Assembly (NCBI GenBank): GCA_035345875.1
Contig: DAORDH010000010.1
Location: 89,775-153,774, forward strand
DNA from: UBA2033 sp035345875
GTDB lineage: Bacteria > Spirochaetota > Leptospiria > Leptospirales > Leptospiraceae
Direction: 5' to 3'
DNA: 64,000 nucleotides
The position numbers were made by a program, and so were the translations under genes. Within the stretch, counting starts at the first letter, position 1; each line of letters starts with the position of its first letter. A model generated the notes under the pieces. That model made no database searches. It was not told the DNA's origin and saw nothing but the letters and a program-made list of their open reading frames with translations. Below, in pieces: positions 1 to 8,610 of this stretch.

Positions 1-459
1 TTAGAAGACTCTGATATTTTTATGCCTGGTCAAAAAATCTTTTTACCAGGAGCAATCATTCCAGATCCAACCCCAGTTTGGTATTCGCCTGTCGCTTCTA
101 ATATCATCACATCTGGTTTTGGCTGGAGAACATTTCCTCGTTATCAATTTCATGATGCATTGGATCTAAAATCAAATTACGAGCCAGTGCGTGCGGCGAG
201 AACTGGAAAGGTAATCTACAGTGGATGGATGGGTGGTTATGGAAACGTGGTTATATTGGAGCACACGGGAGACTTAAAAACACTCTATGCTCATAATTCG
301 AAATTGTATGTGAGAGAAGGTGAATTTGTTTTGGGAGGGAAAATTATTTCTAGATCTGGTTGCACAGGCTATTGTTTTGGAGCACATCTGCATTTTGAAG
401 TGATTAAAAATGAGAAATCGGTAAATCCTACAAATTTTATAAAAGGTTTTACTTTTTAA
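1..459 (+). CDS. M23 (LytM-type) metallopeptidase, 3' part only
   Basis: The reading frame is open from the first base of the window, so this is the C-terminal part of a longer gene; the ATG at 22 is internal. The visible part is an almost complete LytM/M23 domain, a family of zinc endopeptidases that cut peptidoglycan cross-links. Counting from the Met at 22, the first motif HDALD gives ligands H44 and D48, YAH gives H91, and HLH gives H122 and H124. The residues just before the domain resemble the end of a LysM-type binding segment, but that is a guess because the rest is missing. All catalytic residues are present, so it is probably active in the periplasm. A DUF900 lipoprotein follows on the same strand. 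Confidence 0.88.
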   Translation, partial: LEDSDIFMPGQKIFLPGAIIPDPTPVWYSPVASNIITSGFGWRTFPRYQFHDALDLKSNYEPVRAARTGKVIYSGWMGGYGNVVILEHTGDLKTLYAHNSKLYVREGEFVLGGKIISRSGCTGYCFGAHLHFEVIKNEKSVNPTNFIKGFTF

Positions 460-510
460 ATCAAACTCAATCGTCTCTCTAACTTTATTAATTTGAACAG
501 GAAGGTATCA

Positions 511-1599
511 ATGAAAATACTAATCTATATACTCATTGGTTTAAATTTGTTTTATTGTGCTACAAATCAGGAAATTAAAGACATTCGAACACAATTAAAC
601 GAAAGAATTCAAAATCCATATGACACGACTACACCAGTAAAAATTTTATTTTCCACAAATAGGAAAACAATTTCGACTGACGTGTCTTGCTCTAATAATT
701 ACTATTCGAATCAAGTTGATACTTCTGAAAAATTAGGTTCCTGTGAAGTAGTAGTGCCTGCACAGCATGATATAGGAAGCCTAGATCAGGACCCAGCAGG
801 AAGCACTGAAAAATTCTTTAAACTAGAAAACCATGAATCCATTGGAAATATAGATGATTTAGTCTCACGTGTTTCGAAAAATACATTTCCAGAGATTATT
901 GTTTTTGTGCATGGATTTAATGTTAAATTTGAAGAAGCACTTCTAAGAGCAGCACAAATCAAGTATGATTTAAAATTTAGCGGAGAAGTAGTTCTATTTT
1001 CTTGGCCTGCCGGAGCAGATGATGGGGTTTTAAGTTCACTCTTAATTAAAAACACCTATCAAAATAATTTAGCAAATGCGAAAGCTTCCATATTTACATT
1101 TAAATCTTTCTTATCAAAACTTGCTTCCTCTAATAAGAAAATTCATCTCATCGTTCATTCCATGGGACACCAAGTAGTTTTGCCAGCAGTCGCAAACTTG
1201 AACAGAGAAAAGAATGATAAAATTCTAAAAGAAATGATTCTAAATGCTCCCGACTTTGACTATATAGAGTTTAAAGGAATTGCAGAGAATCTGAAAAAAT
1301 CAGCAGAGCGTATAACGGTTTATTGTTCCCCTGGAGATAACGCTCTTGTTGCTTCTAGTAAGGTGAATGCAAATAAAAGGCTTGGGTCTTGTGAGAAATA
1401 TCCTGGTTTGGATATGATCAATGTAAACCCAGTTGATTCTCCTGTGATGGGAATTGGTGGACTTGGGCATGGATATTATTCCTCTAGACCGATCCTAACA
1501 GATGTGTATCAAGTCATACTTGGCTTAGAGGCAAAGAATCGATTATTCCTTAGAAAATCTTCTCCAATCAATGGAGAAGATTATGTAATGAGACGATAA
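511..1599 (+). CDS. DUF900-family alpha/beta hydrolase, probable lipoprotein
   Basis: This is a 362-aa protein of the DUF900/COG4782 esterase-like family. It has the VHGF oxyanion segment near residues 133-136 and a nucleophile elbow VHSMGHQ with Ser near 217. A frame-extending TTG exists at 493, but AGGAAGG lies about 6 bases before the ATG at 511, so 511 is the better start. The N-terminus from 511 is a short hydrophobic signal ending in LFYC, a plausible spirochaetal lipobox with Cys 16. The substrate is unknown; family members are lipase or esterase-like. The next gene starts 7 bases later, so the two are probably co-transcribed. Confidence 0.85.
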   Translation: MKILIYILIGLNLFYCATNQEIKDIRTQLNERIQNPYDTTTPVKILFSTNRKTISTDVSCSNNYYSNQVDTSEKLGSCEVVVPAQHDIGSLDQDPAGSTEKFFKLENHESIGNIDDLVSRVSKNTFPEIIVFVHGFNVKFEEALLRAAQIKYDLKFSGEVVLFSWPAGADDGVLSSLLIKNTYQNNLANAKASIFTFKSFLSKLASSNKKIHLIVHSMGHQVVLPAVANLNREKNDKILKEMILNAPDFDYIEFKGIAENLKKSAERITVYCSPGDNALVASSKVNANKRLGSCEKYPGLDMINVNPVDSPVMGIGGLGHGYYSSRPILTDVYQVILGLEAKNRLFLRKSSPINGEDYVMRR

Positions 1600-1606
1600 T
1601 CAAACT

Positions 1607-2377
1607 ATGAAAAAGATATTTCTAACCATTTTAATTCTTCTAACATTCATATCCAATCAACCTATCTCAACTACTGATAAAGAGTTTGTTATATTGTATT
1701 TTTGTGATATGGATGGAGTTTACGATTTTGATTTAGATGGTAGAAAAGGATTAGCTACAATTTCAGAAATTAAAAAAAGTGAGTCCAAAAAGTTTTATGA
1801 TCATAGAGGTCAGGTTTTTTTAATCTCTGGCGGAAATTTTTCCGGTAAGGGTGCTAAAATGCAAGCGCATTTTAATCTATTAAACAAAGCAGGATTCGAT
1901 GCAGCTTTTATCGGGGAAGACGAACTCAGTTATTTAGAAATGAATCCTGCTCTCAAAAATTTAAAACTTCCTGTGATTGCAGAGAGAGAAAATAGTTTTG
2001 ATGCAGTCTTAGAAAAAATTATAAAGTCAGAAGGGATTCAGTTTAGAATTAGTCATATACTACCGGATGTAGAAGATACAAGTATTGATGTGCAACTTTT
2101 ATTTAAAAATGGTGGATCTTATGATTATTTAAAAGCGATTGATGTGAAAAAGCCGGTTTACTTTTTTACAAATGAAGAACTCAGTTCTGCATTTAGCTTT
2201 AAGAAAAATATTTATACAGCAAAATGTCCCGCACCTGATATGCTAGGAAAACTAAATTTATATTTTAGAAATAAAAATCTAATTCGTCAAAAACAAGAAT
2301 TTATTCCTTTGAACACTGTTGAATCTAATCGTTCTTGGATTGAGCCAGATCGTGAAATTGTAAATGAATTGAAGTAA
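1607..2377 (+). CDS. Exported degenerate metallophosphatase/5'-nucleotidase-like protein
   Basis: This is a 256-aa protein with an N-terminal signal peptide (residues 1-20). The order of motifs resembles the N-terminal half of the UshA-type 5'-nucleotidase/calcineurin-like phosphoesterase fold. A beta strand is followed by CDMDG at 33-37 (family: NDxHG), then a GLATI segment near 48-52, ISGGN at 73-77 (family: GD), and GFDAAFIGEDELSY near 96-109 (family: GYDAMTLGNHEFD). The first-motif His, the GD aspartate and the NHE Asn-His are all changed, so the dinuclear metal site should be lost. My reading is a non-catalytic relative; family assignment is by pattern only. It lies 7 bases after the hydrolase gene. 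Confidence 0.55.
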   Translation: MKKIFLTILILLTFISNQPISTTDKEFVILYFCDMDGVYDFDLDGRKGLATISEIKKSESKKFYDHRGQVFLISGGNFSGKGAKMQAHFNLLNKAGFDAAFIGEDELSYLEMNPALKNLKLPVIAERENSFDAVLEKIIKSEGIQFRISHILPDVEDTSIDVQLLFKNGGSYDYLKAIDVKKPVYFFTNEELSSAFSFKKNIYTAKCPAPDMLGKLNLYFRNKNLIRQKQEFIPLNTVESNRSWIEPDREIVNELK

Positions 2378-2404
2378 CGTTAGTTTTAATATAAGAAGAT
2401 TTAT

Positions 2405-2615
2405 AAGATTACCACAGATATACACGGATATATTAAGAATATTCATTGGTTTGATACCATTTTTCACTTTCGAAAATTCAAATTCTATCATTGGAATGAC
2501 CATATCATAATGATTCATCTAGATTTGAACTCATCGGTGTTCATCTGTGTCTAGTACTCCCTTCGCTCCAATCATTCACGACGAACACCCTCACATGTGG
2601 TTAAATATTCTTATA
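2405..2615. repeat. Intergenic CACAGAT/GATGAACACC-type degenerate repeat
   Basis: The non-coding gap between two convergent genes starts with accacagatatacacgga (2412-2430) and ends with tcatcggtgttcatctgtgt (2531-2550) and cacatgtggtta (2593-2604). The two ends are related in inverted orientation by the words CCACAGAT, ACACGGAT/ACACCGAT and GTGGTTA. Such words occur in dispersed intergenic repeats of many bacteria. No coding potential is visible. The boundaries are approximate. Confidence 0.4.
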
Positions 2616-2636
2616 TAGAACGCACGTTAAATAAAT

Positions 2637-3122
2637 TCAATCCTCTACCAATATTAAATCCTCTACAAGGGCAGTTCCATTTTTTTGAACGGAGATCTTA
2701 ATTTTTGATTTACCTTTTCGAATAGTTTCGTCTATCGATTTTGCTTTTTCTTCTGGTATAAAATATTCTTCAATTCCTGCTTCAAATCGACCATACCTAC
2801 ATTTTCCTCGTAGATAGGCATCACATCTTTTTATTTCTCTTTCTTCGCAGGTTGGTAAAAAGTAATGATTGTCATGTGCTAGAGAGAGACAAATACAACT
2901 TTCCTCTTTCGCTTTAGGGTCTACTCCTTCACAAGTCATAGGTCCATATTCTACCTGATAGGTTACATAGTGACCAGCAATTGGATTGATAGGATCATAA
3001 CCACTAATTGGTAGAATAAAACGAAGACCTGATTGCAGTGAATATGCCTTATAAAACGTTAGTAATAATAAGGCAATAAATGGAAAAAGTAATGCAAGTA
3101 GAAATATTTTTTTAGAATTCAT
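2637..3122 (-). CDS. GDYXXLXY-domain protein
   Basis: This is a 161-aa protein with one N-terminal membrane segment (about residues 5-25) followed by an extracytoplasmic domain. The stretch DPINPIAGHYVTYQVEYG matches the characteristic segment of the GDYXXLXY family, although the G-D-Y itself is G-H-Y here. The start at 3122 was chosen because its ATG overlaps the stop of the upstream DUF2157 gene (ATGA) and AGGAG lies 7 bases before it. GDYXXLXY and DUF2157 proteins are commonly encoded together, which supports both calls. The domain contains six or more Cys residues that could form disulfides. The function is unknown. Confidence 0.78.
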   Translation of the reverse strand: MNSKKIFLLALLFPFIALLLLTFYKAYSLQSGLRFILPISGYDPINPIAGHYVTYQVEYGPMTCEGVDPKAKEESCICLSLAHDNHYFLPTCEEREIKRCDAYLRGKCRYGRFEAGIEEYFIPEEKAKSIDETIRKGKSKIKISVQKNGTALVEDLILVED

Positions 3123-4255
3123 ATTAATTCTCCTATCCAATTTGTAATCTTATCTCTATTTCTAATATATAGAACAGAAATTACAATAATTAGAATTCCA
3201 GAGAATATAAGTCCAATTCCAGTAAGTGCAAGCGAGGCAAATAATTGAAAATAGGCTACCAAAAAGCGAATCCCTATTACTACAATCGCAAATTCAAACA
3301 ATTGTTTTGAATCAATGAGATGAAAAAGCAATCCAATAACAAACCAAATCAAAATAAAAAAGATTGTGTCTAAAAATTCAGAGTGAAAATAAAATAGATG
3401 AGAAGAGAGCATAAATAGATAAAGTATAGAACCAATTCCTAAAAAGGCAGCTATCTTTTTATTTTGACCTAAGCTTAGGTAAACACTTAGAATTGAGAAA
3501 AGAAGGCTAATCATCAGTAAGCCCTGGATTGCAAGTAAACCGCTATCATTTTTAATTTTTGAAATATCTTTTAAAAAGGAAAAGACAATTGTTCCGGATA
3601 AAAATCCAAGTATACTCCAAAAAAGACAAGTCTTTCCAAAGACTGTCAGTGTATCGACTTTACTTTGTTTAAGTGGAAAAGAAATAAATAAAAGGGAAGT
3701 GGGTAGAAAAGAAAAGAGCCAAACCACGGCTACTTCATCCTTGTTAAATAATGAAATTCTATCAAATAAGAAAGATGTGGAAGAAAATAAGAAAGCAATC
3801 AGCCAAATATGTGTTGTGGCTCTTCCACTAGACTGAAATACTAAAGGCAGTGTAATCAAGCACCAGAATAAAAAAGCTTGGTAAAGTTTTCCACCCGTGT
3901 TGTAAACCTGTGATATAAGACCGATAGACGCTAAGATCATTATAAAATAGGAAATAATTAAGACTTCTAGAAGCCATTTTTTATTATTTTCTCTTTGAAT
4001 GTAGATCGAATAAGATATTCCGCCAAGAATTAGAAAATCAATTACTAATTTGACTCCATCATTTATATACTCCCAATTGGATGCGATTAGAGAGATGATA
4101 CCGAGGCAAATAACAAGTGCGCCGAGAGTAATAATAGTATAAGCCGTTCTATTTTTGGGTTTGTGCTCTTCTTCGTATTTTATAATGGAAGCATACTGAA
4201 TATCACTGATTAACCCAGCATCTTTCCAGAGATTTAATTTCTTTATTAGATTCAT
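3119..4255 (-). CDS. DUF2157 domain polytopic membrane protein
   Basis: This is a 378-aa protein. The first 40 residues form a soluble helical segment with the WKDAGLISDIQ-type start typical of DUF2157. About ten hydrophobic segments follow (from residue 40 to about 365), so this is an integral inner-membrane protein. The family has no established biochemical function. It overlaps the GDYXXLXY gene by 4 bases and follows the phosphatidyltransferase gene after a 121-base gap in which I see no gene or strong terminator. Confidence 0.8.
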   Translation of the reverse strand: MNLIKKLNLWKDAGLISDIQYASIIKYEEEHKPKNRTAYTIITLGALVICLGIISLIASNWEYINDGVKLVIDFLILGGISYSIYIQRENNKKWLLEVLIISYFIMILASIGLISQVYNTGGKLYQAFLFWCLITLPLVFQSSGRATTHIWLIAFLFSSTSFLFDRISLFNKDEVAVVWLFSFLPTSLLFISFPLKQSKVDTLTVFGKTCLFWSILGFLSGTIVFSFLKDISKIKNDSGLLAIQGLLMISLLFSILSVYLSLGQNKKIAAFLGIGSILYLFMLSSHLFYFHSEFLDTIFFILIWFVIGLLFHLIDSKQLFEFAIVVIGIRFLVAYFQLFASLALTGIGLIFSGILIIVISVLYIRNRDKITNWIGELI

Positions 4256-4376
4256 AAAATTTTGACACTCGTCTTTGATTTAATTTTAAGGATACACTAT
4301 GATAAAAAAAGCATTTATTTATCTTTAACAGGTTTAGGAAATTCGTATAGTATGATTTTTCTTTTTCAAAAAATAA

Positions 4377-4976
4377 TTATTCTTTTACTAAATCCTTTTT
4401 GTAATCGGTTAAATATTTTACAGATCCTATAAAGACAACGGCAATGAGTAAGTATCCGCTGATTTCAGGCTCTTTTGTAAAAACAAGATTTGGATAATTC
4501 CTTTGGAGTAAGGGTAGGCTTAGATAATGAACCACAGAAATTGCGACTAAGGCTACTCCCCATTTGCCCCAAATATTTGGTTTCCCTTGTAACCCTCTTT
4601 TGAAGTATAAAAATAATCCCACCCAAACTCCGATGATTTCTCGAATAATATACAAAATCAAAATCCAAAGAGGAAAATGAAAGTAGGCTGTTATAGTGGA
4701 AAGTCCCCCAATCGTTACAATTTTATCAGAAACTGGATCTAGATATCTTCCTAGAATTGTTTCTTCTTTTAAGAGTCTCGCTATAAGTCCATCTAAATAA
4801 TCACTTAACACAACATAACCGCAGATAGAGATTAGAATATAGTAATATTTTATAATAGATGTATCTAGGTGATACAAATAGGCATACTCTATAAAAAAGG
4901 GAAGAAAAAAGGCTCTTGAAACAGTTAAAAAATTTGAAATTGTAAAAACTCTGTCTTTTAAGATTTCATGTTTCAT
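4377..4976 (-). CDS. pgsA: CDP-alcohol phosphatidyltransferase (PgsA-like)
   Basis: This is a 199-aa integral membrane enzyme that would transfer a phosphatidyl group from CDP-diacylglycerol to an alcohol, glycerol-3-phosphate if it is a true PgsA. The full family motif is present with exact spacing: D59, D62-G63, A66-R67, G76, D80 and D84 (D-x2-DG-x2-AR-x8-G-x3-D-x3-D). Four to six hydrophobic segments surround it, and the length is normal for PgsA. The acceptor cannot be read from sequence, so phosphatidylglycerophosphate synthase is the most likely but not the only option. It overlaps the upstream SET-domain gene by 11 bases. Confidence 0.88.
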   Translation of the reverse strand: MKHEILKDRVFTISNFLTVSRAFFLPFFIEYAYLYHLDTSIIKYYYILISICGYVVLSDYLDGLIARLLKEETILGRYLDPVSDKIVTIGGLSTITAYFHFPLWILILYIIREIIGVWVGLFLYFKRGLQGKPNIWGKWGVALVAISVVHYLSLPLLQRNYPNLVFTKEPEISGYLLIAVVFIGSVKYLTDYKKDLVKE

Positions 4977-5511
4977 TATTTTGAATTTTTCTTTCTATGT
5001 ATAAAGACATGTGTCCTTTGTATTTCTTTTGAATATCTGGATTTTTCCAATCGTTACCGGAAAAAGTTTTTCTACAACTAGATTTATCGCAACTCAGTGG
5101 AACTGAGTAATTTGGATCTGTTTCTGTCATTGCGTAGTCAAACGTTAGTTCTTCATTGATTTCGATGTCTCTAAGTGCTACAAAAACAATTTGCCCTCTC
5201 ACTCCACAATTTGGTTCACAACAATGATTCATTCTCCAATCATCACTTGGATCTTCTGGATTGATTGGACAAATCAAAAATCCTTCTTCGATATAATAGC
5301 AATAATCTCCAATCCCTTTCTCTACTAATTCCTTTTGGTGATCCTCTTCTTTAAAAATTAACCCACCAGAAATACTTACAATTTCTCCCTTAGAGATTTT
5401 TTCTTTTGCAATTAGTCCTTTGCCTTTTCCTTCGATAGAAACGCATTTAACTTTTGGGCTTACATAACTTTCGGATTTTGTTTTTTTTAAGATATTTTCT
5501 GAATATTGCAA
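4966..5511 (-). CDS. SET-domain protein (putative protein-lysine methyltransferase)
   Basis: This is a 181-aa cytoplasmic protein with the hallmarks of a SET domain, the fold of S-adenosylmethionine-dependent lysine methyltransferases. It shows KGKGLIA (residues 29-35, cofactor loop), NHCCEPNC (95-102, family NHxxxPN) and ELTFDY (121-126, with the catalytic Tyr). The motif CDKSSC at 141-146 resembles a reduced post-SET Cys element. Bacterial SET proteins exist but are uncommon, and the substrate here is unknown. The gene sits between pgsA and a VWA/FHA gene with a 1-base gap and an 11-base overlap, so it is translated as part of this operon. Confidence 0.85.
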   Translation of the reverse strand: MQYSENILKKTKSESYVSPKVKCVSIEGKGKGLIAKEKISKGEIVSISGGLIFKEEDHQKELVEKGIGDYCYYIEEGFLICPINPEDPSDDWRMNHCCEPNCGVRGQIVFVALRDIEINEELTFDYAMTETDPNYSVPLSCDKSSCRKTFSGNDWKNPDIQKKYKGHMSLYIERKIQNNET

Positions 5512-5512
5512 A

Positions 5513-7063
5513 TTATTTTCCTCTAAATAAAAGTAAGCTATTTCCTAATCGGATTTCATCGAAATCGTAAAGTGCTTTTGGTCTAAGAAGTTTCTTTCCA
5601 TTTAGATAAACTCCTGAGTTTGAGACAGTATCGAATAAAATAAATATGTTTTTTACTCTTTTTATTTTAGCGTGCATTGGACTAAGAGAAGAATCCCAAA
5701 GAACTAAGTCGTTAGACGCTGTGCTACCAATTGTGATTTCTGGTTTATTGATTGTAAATTGTCTACCAGGATTTGGTCCTTCTTTTAGAATTAAAATACC
5801 TCTTTCATATTTTTCACCTGACTCTAATAGATCAGGGGAAACATCATATCCATCATCTAGATTGTCTAAATCTCTTTGAGTAGGACTTTCGGATAAAGAG
5901 TCTTCATTGTAAGAATATAAATCTTCTGTTTCATCAATGACTGTTTCATCTTCGTAGCTAGAGTAACTTTTAAATGTTGGGCTTTCTGTTGTGTCGGTTG
6001 ACATATTTTCATGGTAATAAAGATCATTTTTTAAAAGTTCTTCTTCTCTTCTTCTCTCTTCTTCTCTTCTTGCAATTTCTCTTGCTCTTTTTGTAACTGC
6101 GTATAAAAGTAAAATGCAAATAAGTAGAACTACTAGCATGAAGGAGTAAAAGAATTCAATATTTGCAAATTTAGATTTTATAAAACTGAGTAAAGTTAAT
6201 TCATAGCTTGCTTTAAAATCACTTTCTCCCACTTTGAGTTTAAGATCAATAGAGGTTGGTCGAAATAGCTTAACGTTTTCGGCAAAGGGCGATTTATATT
6301 CTATGATTGGTGGCATTTTTCGAAAGGAATACAACTGAGATTGCATGAGTGCAATCGATGTATTTTTTTCGATGGGATAAAAATCCCCTTCACTGTAGTC
6401 AGCAATGTTTAAATACTTTCTTTCACTCAGCGCAAGCATATGAATCGGAAGCTTTAATCCACGCGATTTTTTTATTACACTAGCAATTGGATCATCCACT
6501 TCCACTTCTTTATCTGTAGTAATTGTAAAAAGTAGATTGGGAAGTTCGTCTTCTCTGATTTGAGATAAAAGAAAGTTTAGCGCATAGTTGGTTCTATTTC
6601 CAGAGCCTTGCGAAATGGCATCTATTTTCTCAAGCGCTTCTGCTTTATCCATATTTAAATTTAAAAAATAAGTATCCCTTGCAAAGATGTGTAAACCAAT
6701 TCTATCTTCTTTTCCTAAACTTTGAACGAAAGAGGTAGCAAGTTGTTTGGAATATTGTAAACGGTCTACTTCATTGGATGCTTGGATCGAAAGAATTAAA
6801 CGAATGGGTCTGAGTTGATTTGATTTTAGGATATTGATTGTTTGAACTTGCCTAGTAAATCCTTCCTGTGTTTCAGTGATGTGAATATTTTCCCCTTGTA
6901 AGGGTTTTGCCTTGTTTTCTTGCATATAGATGTGAACAAGTGGATATCTAGTCGTATCAAGTTTTTCAAATTGAACTTTAGAATCTGCAACGAGACCTAA
7001 TGGCATTAAAAAGCCTAAAACGATTTTTATAGAAGATACTTTTATAAGGTTTCTAAATAACAA
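5513..7063 (-). CDS. Membrane protein with VWA-like and FHA domains
   Basis: This is a 516-aa protein with a signal peptide (1-26), an extracytoplasmic von Willebrand A-like domain (about 85-245), one membrane helix (304-323), a basic/acidic linker, an acidic Ser-rich stretch (350-415) and a cytoplasmic FHA domain (421-516). The MIDAS motif is degenerate: LSIQASNE replaces the usual DxSxS. The FHA domain keeps SxxHA (461-465) and SNSGVYLNG, but the conserved phospho-binding Arg of GR is a Ser (IGSTAS). It therefore looks like a signalling scaffold across the membrane, with uncertain ligand binding on both sides. It is encoded 21 bases after the ABC gene. Confidence 0.75.
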   Translation of the reverse strand: MLFRNLIKVSSIKIVLGFLMPLGLVADSKVQFEKLDTTRYPLVHIYMQENKAKPLQGENIHITETQEGFTRQVQTINILKSNQLRPIRLILSIQASNEVDRLQYSKQLATSFVQSLGKEDRIGLHIFARDTYFLNLNMDKAEALEKIDAISQGSGNRTNYALNFLLSQIREDELPNLLFTITTDKEVEVDDPIASVIKKSRGLKLPIHMLALSERKYLNIADYSEGDFYPIEKNTSIALMQSQLYSFRKMPPIIEYKSPFAENVKLFRPTSIDLKLKVGESDFKASYELTLLSFIKSKFANIEFFYSFMLVVLLICILLLYAVTKRAREIARREEERRREEELLKNDLYYHENMSTDTTESPTFKSYSSYEDETVIDETEDLYSYNEDSLSESPTQRDLDNLDDGYDVSPDLLESGEKYERGILILKEGPNPGRQFTINKPEITIGSTASNDLVLWDSSLSPMHAKIKRVKNIFILFDTVSNSGVYLNGKKLLRPKALYDFDEIRLGNSLLLFRGK

Positions 7064-7084
7064 ACTATACCTCTTTCTCTCTGA

Positions 7085-7849
7085 TTACAATGATTTTGAA
7101 ACCAACTTTTGTGAATATTCAGATTGTAATTTATTCATATTTTTATTTAGTAAAGTGATTTTTTCGATTAGTTCTCCCGATCTAAGAACGGTTACATCGT
7201 CTGCTAACTCTCGAACGATTCTCATATCATGTGTGATTAGAACAAGTCCAATTCCACTGTTTTTCAATAGAGTATAGAGCAGGTTTAGAGTCAACTTTTC
7301 ATTGATCGAGTCAAGTGCGGTAGTTGGTTCATCTGCTACTACAATTTCGGGCTTCACCGCAATCGCCATTGCTACCAATATTCTTTGTTTCTCTCCACCA
7401 GATAGATTTTTGGGAAGAGAGTGAAAGGCTGCTTCAGGATTTCTAATCTGAACCTGTTCTAGTAAGGATAGAATGGAATCCTTTTGGGCTAGATTTGGCT
7501 CTTTGTTCTTAAAATAGTCTAGGATTTGACTTCCAATGCTGATATAAGGATGAAAGGATTTTCCTGGACTTTGTGGAATCATAGTTATTTGCTTTCCTCG
7601 CATTTTTACCCAATCCGATTCTTGATAGTCGGAATAGTCTTTTCCGAAAATGGAATAGGATTCATATTTTAAATTTAAGTCTTTCTTTGTTAGGTGAAAG
7701 AGAGTATTTGCAAAAGATGTTTTACCACTACCTGATTCTCCAATCACGGCATGGATGGAGTCTTTTCTAAGTTCAAAGGAAAAGTCTTTTAAAATATTCC
7801 TTCTAGAGGAATCCATTATACTAAGATTTTTAATTTCAATTAGATTCAC
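7085..7849 (-). CDS. ABC transporter ATP-binding protein (peptide/nickel-type)
   Basis: This is a 254-aa nucleotide-binding domain. Walker A is GESGSGKT (37-44), the Q-loop glutamine is Q93, the signature LSGGEKQR is at 149-156, Walker B with DEPTTALD is at 173-180, and the switch His is H207. The sequence is closest in style to DppD/OppD-like ATPases, but it is shorter than the usual 320 aa and lacks their C-terminal Cys-containing extension. No permease or binding-protein gene is nearby, so the partner is unknown. It overlaps the unknown gene upstream by 4 bases (ATGA), which implies coupled translation. Confidence 0.85.
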   Translation of the reverse strand: MNLIEIKNLSIMDSSRRNILKDFSFELRKDSIHAVIGESGSGKTSFANTLFHLTKKDLNLKYESYSIFGKDYSDYQESDWVKMRGKQITMIPQSPGKSFHPYISIGSQILDYFKNKEPNLAQKDSILSLLEQVQIRNPEAAFHSLPKNLSGGEKQRILVAMAIAVKPEIVVADEPTTALDSINEKLTLNLLYTLLKNSGIGLVLITHDMRIVRELADDVTVLRSGELIEKITLLNKNMNKLQSEYSQKLVSKSL

Positions 7850-8610
7850 GATTCCAAATCCATTTTCTTTTTAATCTTTTGAATACTCTTTTTGAATTCT
7901 TCCATTGCAATATCGAAATTCATTAGATTTAAGTTTTTGGAATTTGGATTCATTTCTTCTGAGTTTACACCCTGGTTTAAATAAAACAATTCATCTGAAA
8001 TAATTTGTTTTTGCTTCTTTGTTGCCACTTCTAAATAGACATTTTTAAAAGAATCCCCTAAGCTAATAATCAGTAGAGCTATATGATTTGCGCTCATGTG
8101 TAGAAATAGCATCTCTTTCCAATAACGATTCCAGAGAATGATTTCCTTCCAGTTGAATTTATTCTTTTCATCTAAAATTTCTAGAGCTTTATCGTTTAAA
8201 TTTAAATTTCTAAATTTATCAAACATTGCTTTAAGGCTTGAGTATTCATTTTGGATCACTCTATTTAATTCTGCTTCATTAACTTGAATGAGTCCTGTTA
8301 CTTTTCCCTCTGCATTTAATTGAAGATGGTTTGCTGTGCTTACAATGATAGAAAAAGCTCTTCCTGTTTTTTCTATTCCCTCTAATCGATAGAGTCCATG
8401 CCCATTCTTAGTAAGAGAATACATATTTCTTTTTACTACTAGACCTGAATTTACTTTGAGAGTAAGCAGAAAATCTGTTAATTTTAATTTTAAATCTTCT
8501 AGTTCTCTCTCAAATCCTTTTGGTCTTTTAGGTGGTCTTTGCGGTTTCTCTGGATTATCCGCTAGATGTCTTTTGGGAAAAAATTTCTTAAATATATTTT
8601 TAATTTTCAT
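7846..8610 (-). CDS. Conserved-looking protein of unknown function
   Basis: I do not recognise this 254-aa protein. It has a basic Pro-rich N-terminus (residues 1-35), no signal peptide or membrane segment, and a mixed alpha/beta body. The region around residues 60-95 (RNMYSLTKNGHGLYRLEGI) looks like a small beta sheet, and the rest is mostly helical. It is translationally coupled to both neighbours, with an 11-base overlap with the glycosyltransferase gene and a 4-base overlap with the ABC gene. It may act with the orphan ABC ATPase, but that is inference from gene order only. Confidence 0.6.
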   Translation of the reverse strand: MKIKNIFKKFFPKRHLADNPEKPQRPPKRPKGFERELEDLKLKLTDFLLTLKVNSGLVVKRNMYSLTKNGHGLYRLEGIEKTGRAFSIIVSTANHLQLNAEGKVTGLIQVNEAELNRVIQNEYSSLKAMFDKFRNLNLNDKALEILDEKNKFNWKEIILWNRYWKEMLFLHMSANHIALLIISLGDSFKNVYLEVATKKQKQIISDELFYLNQGVNSEEMNPNSKNLNLMNFDIAMEEFKKSIQKIKKKMDLES

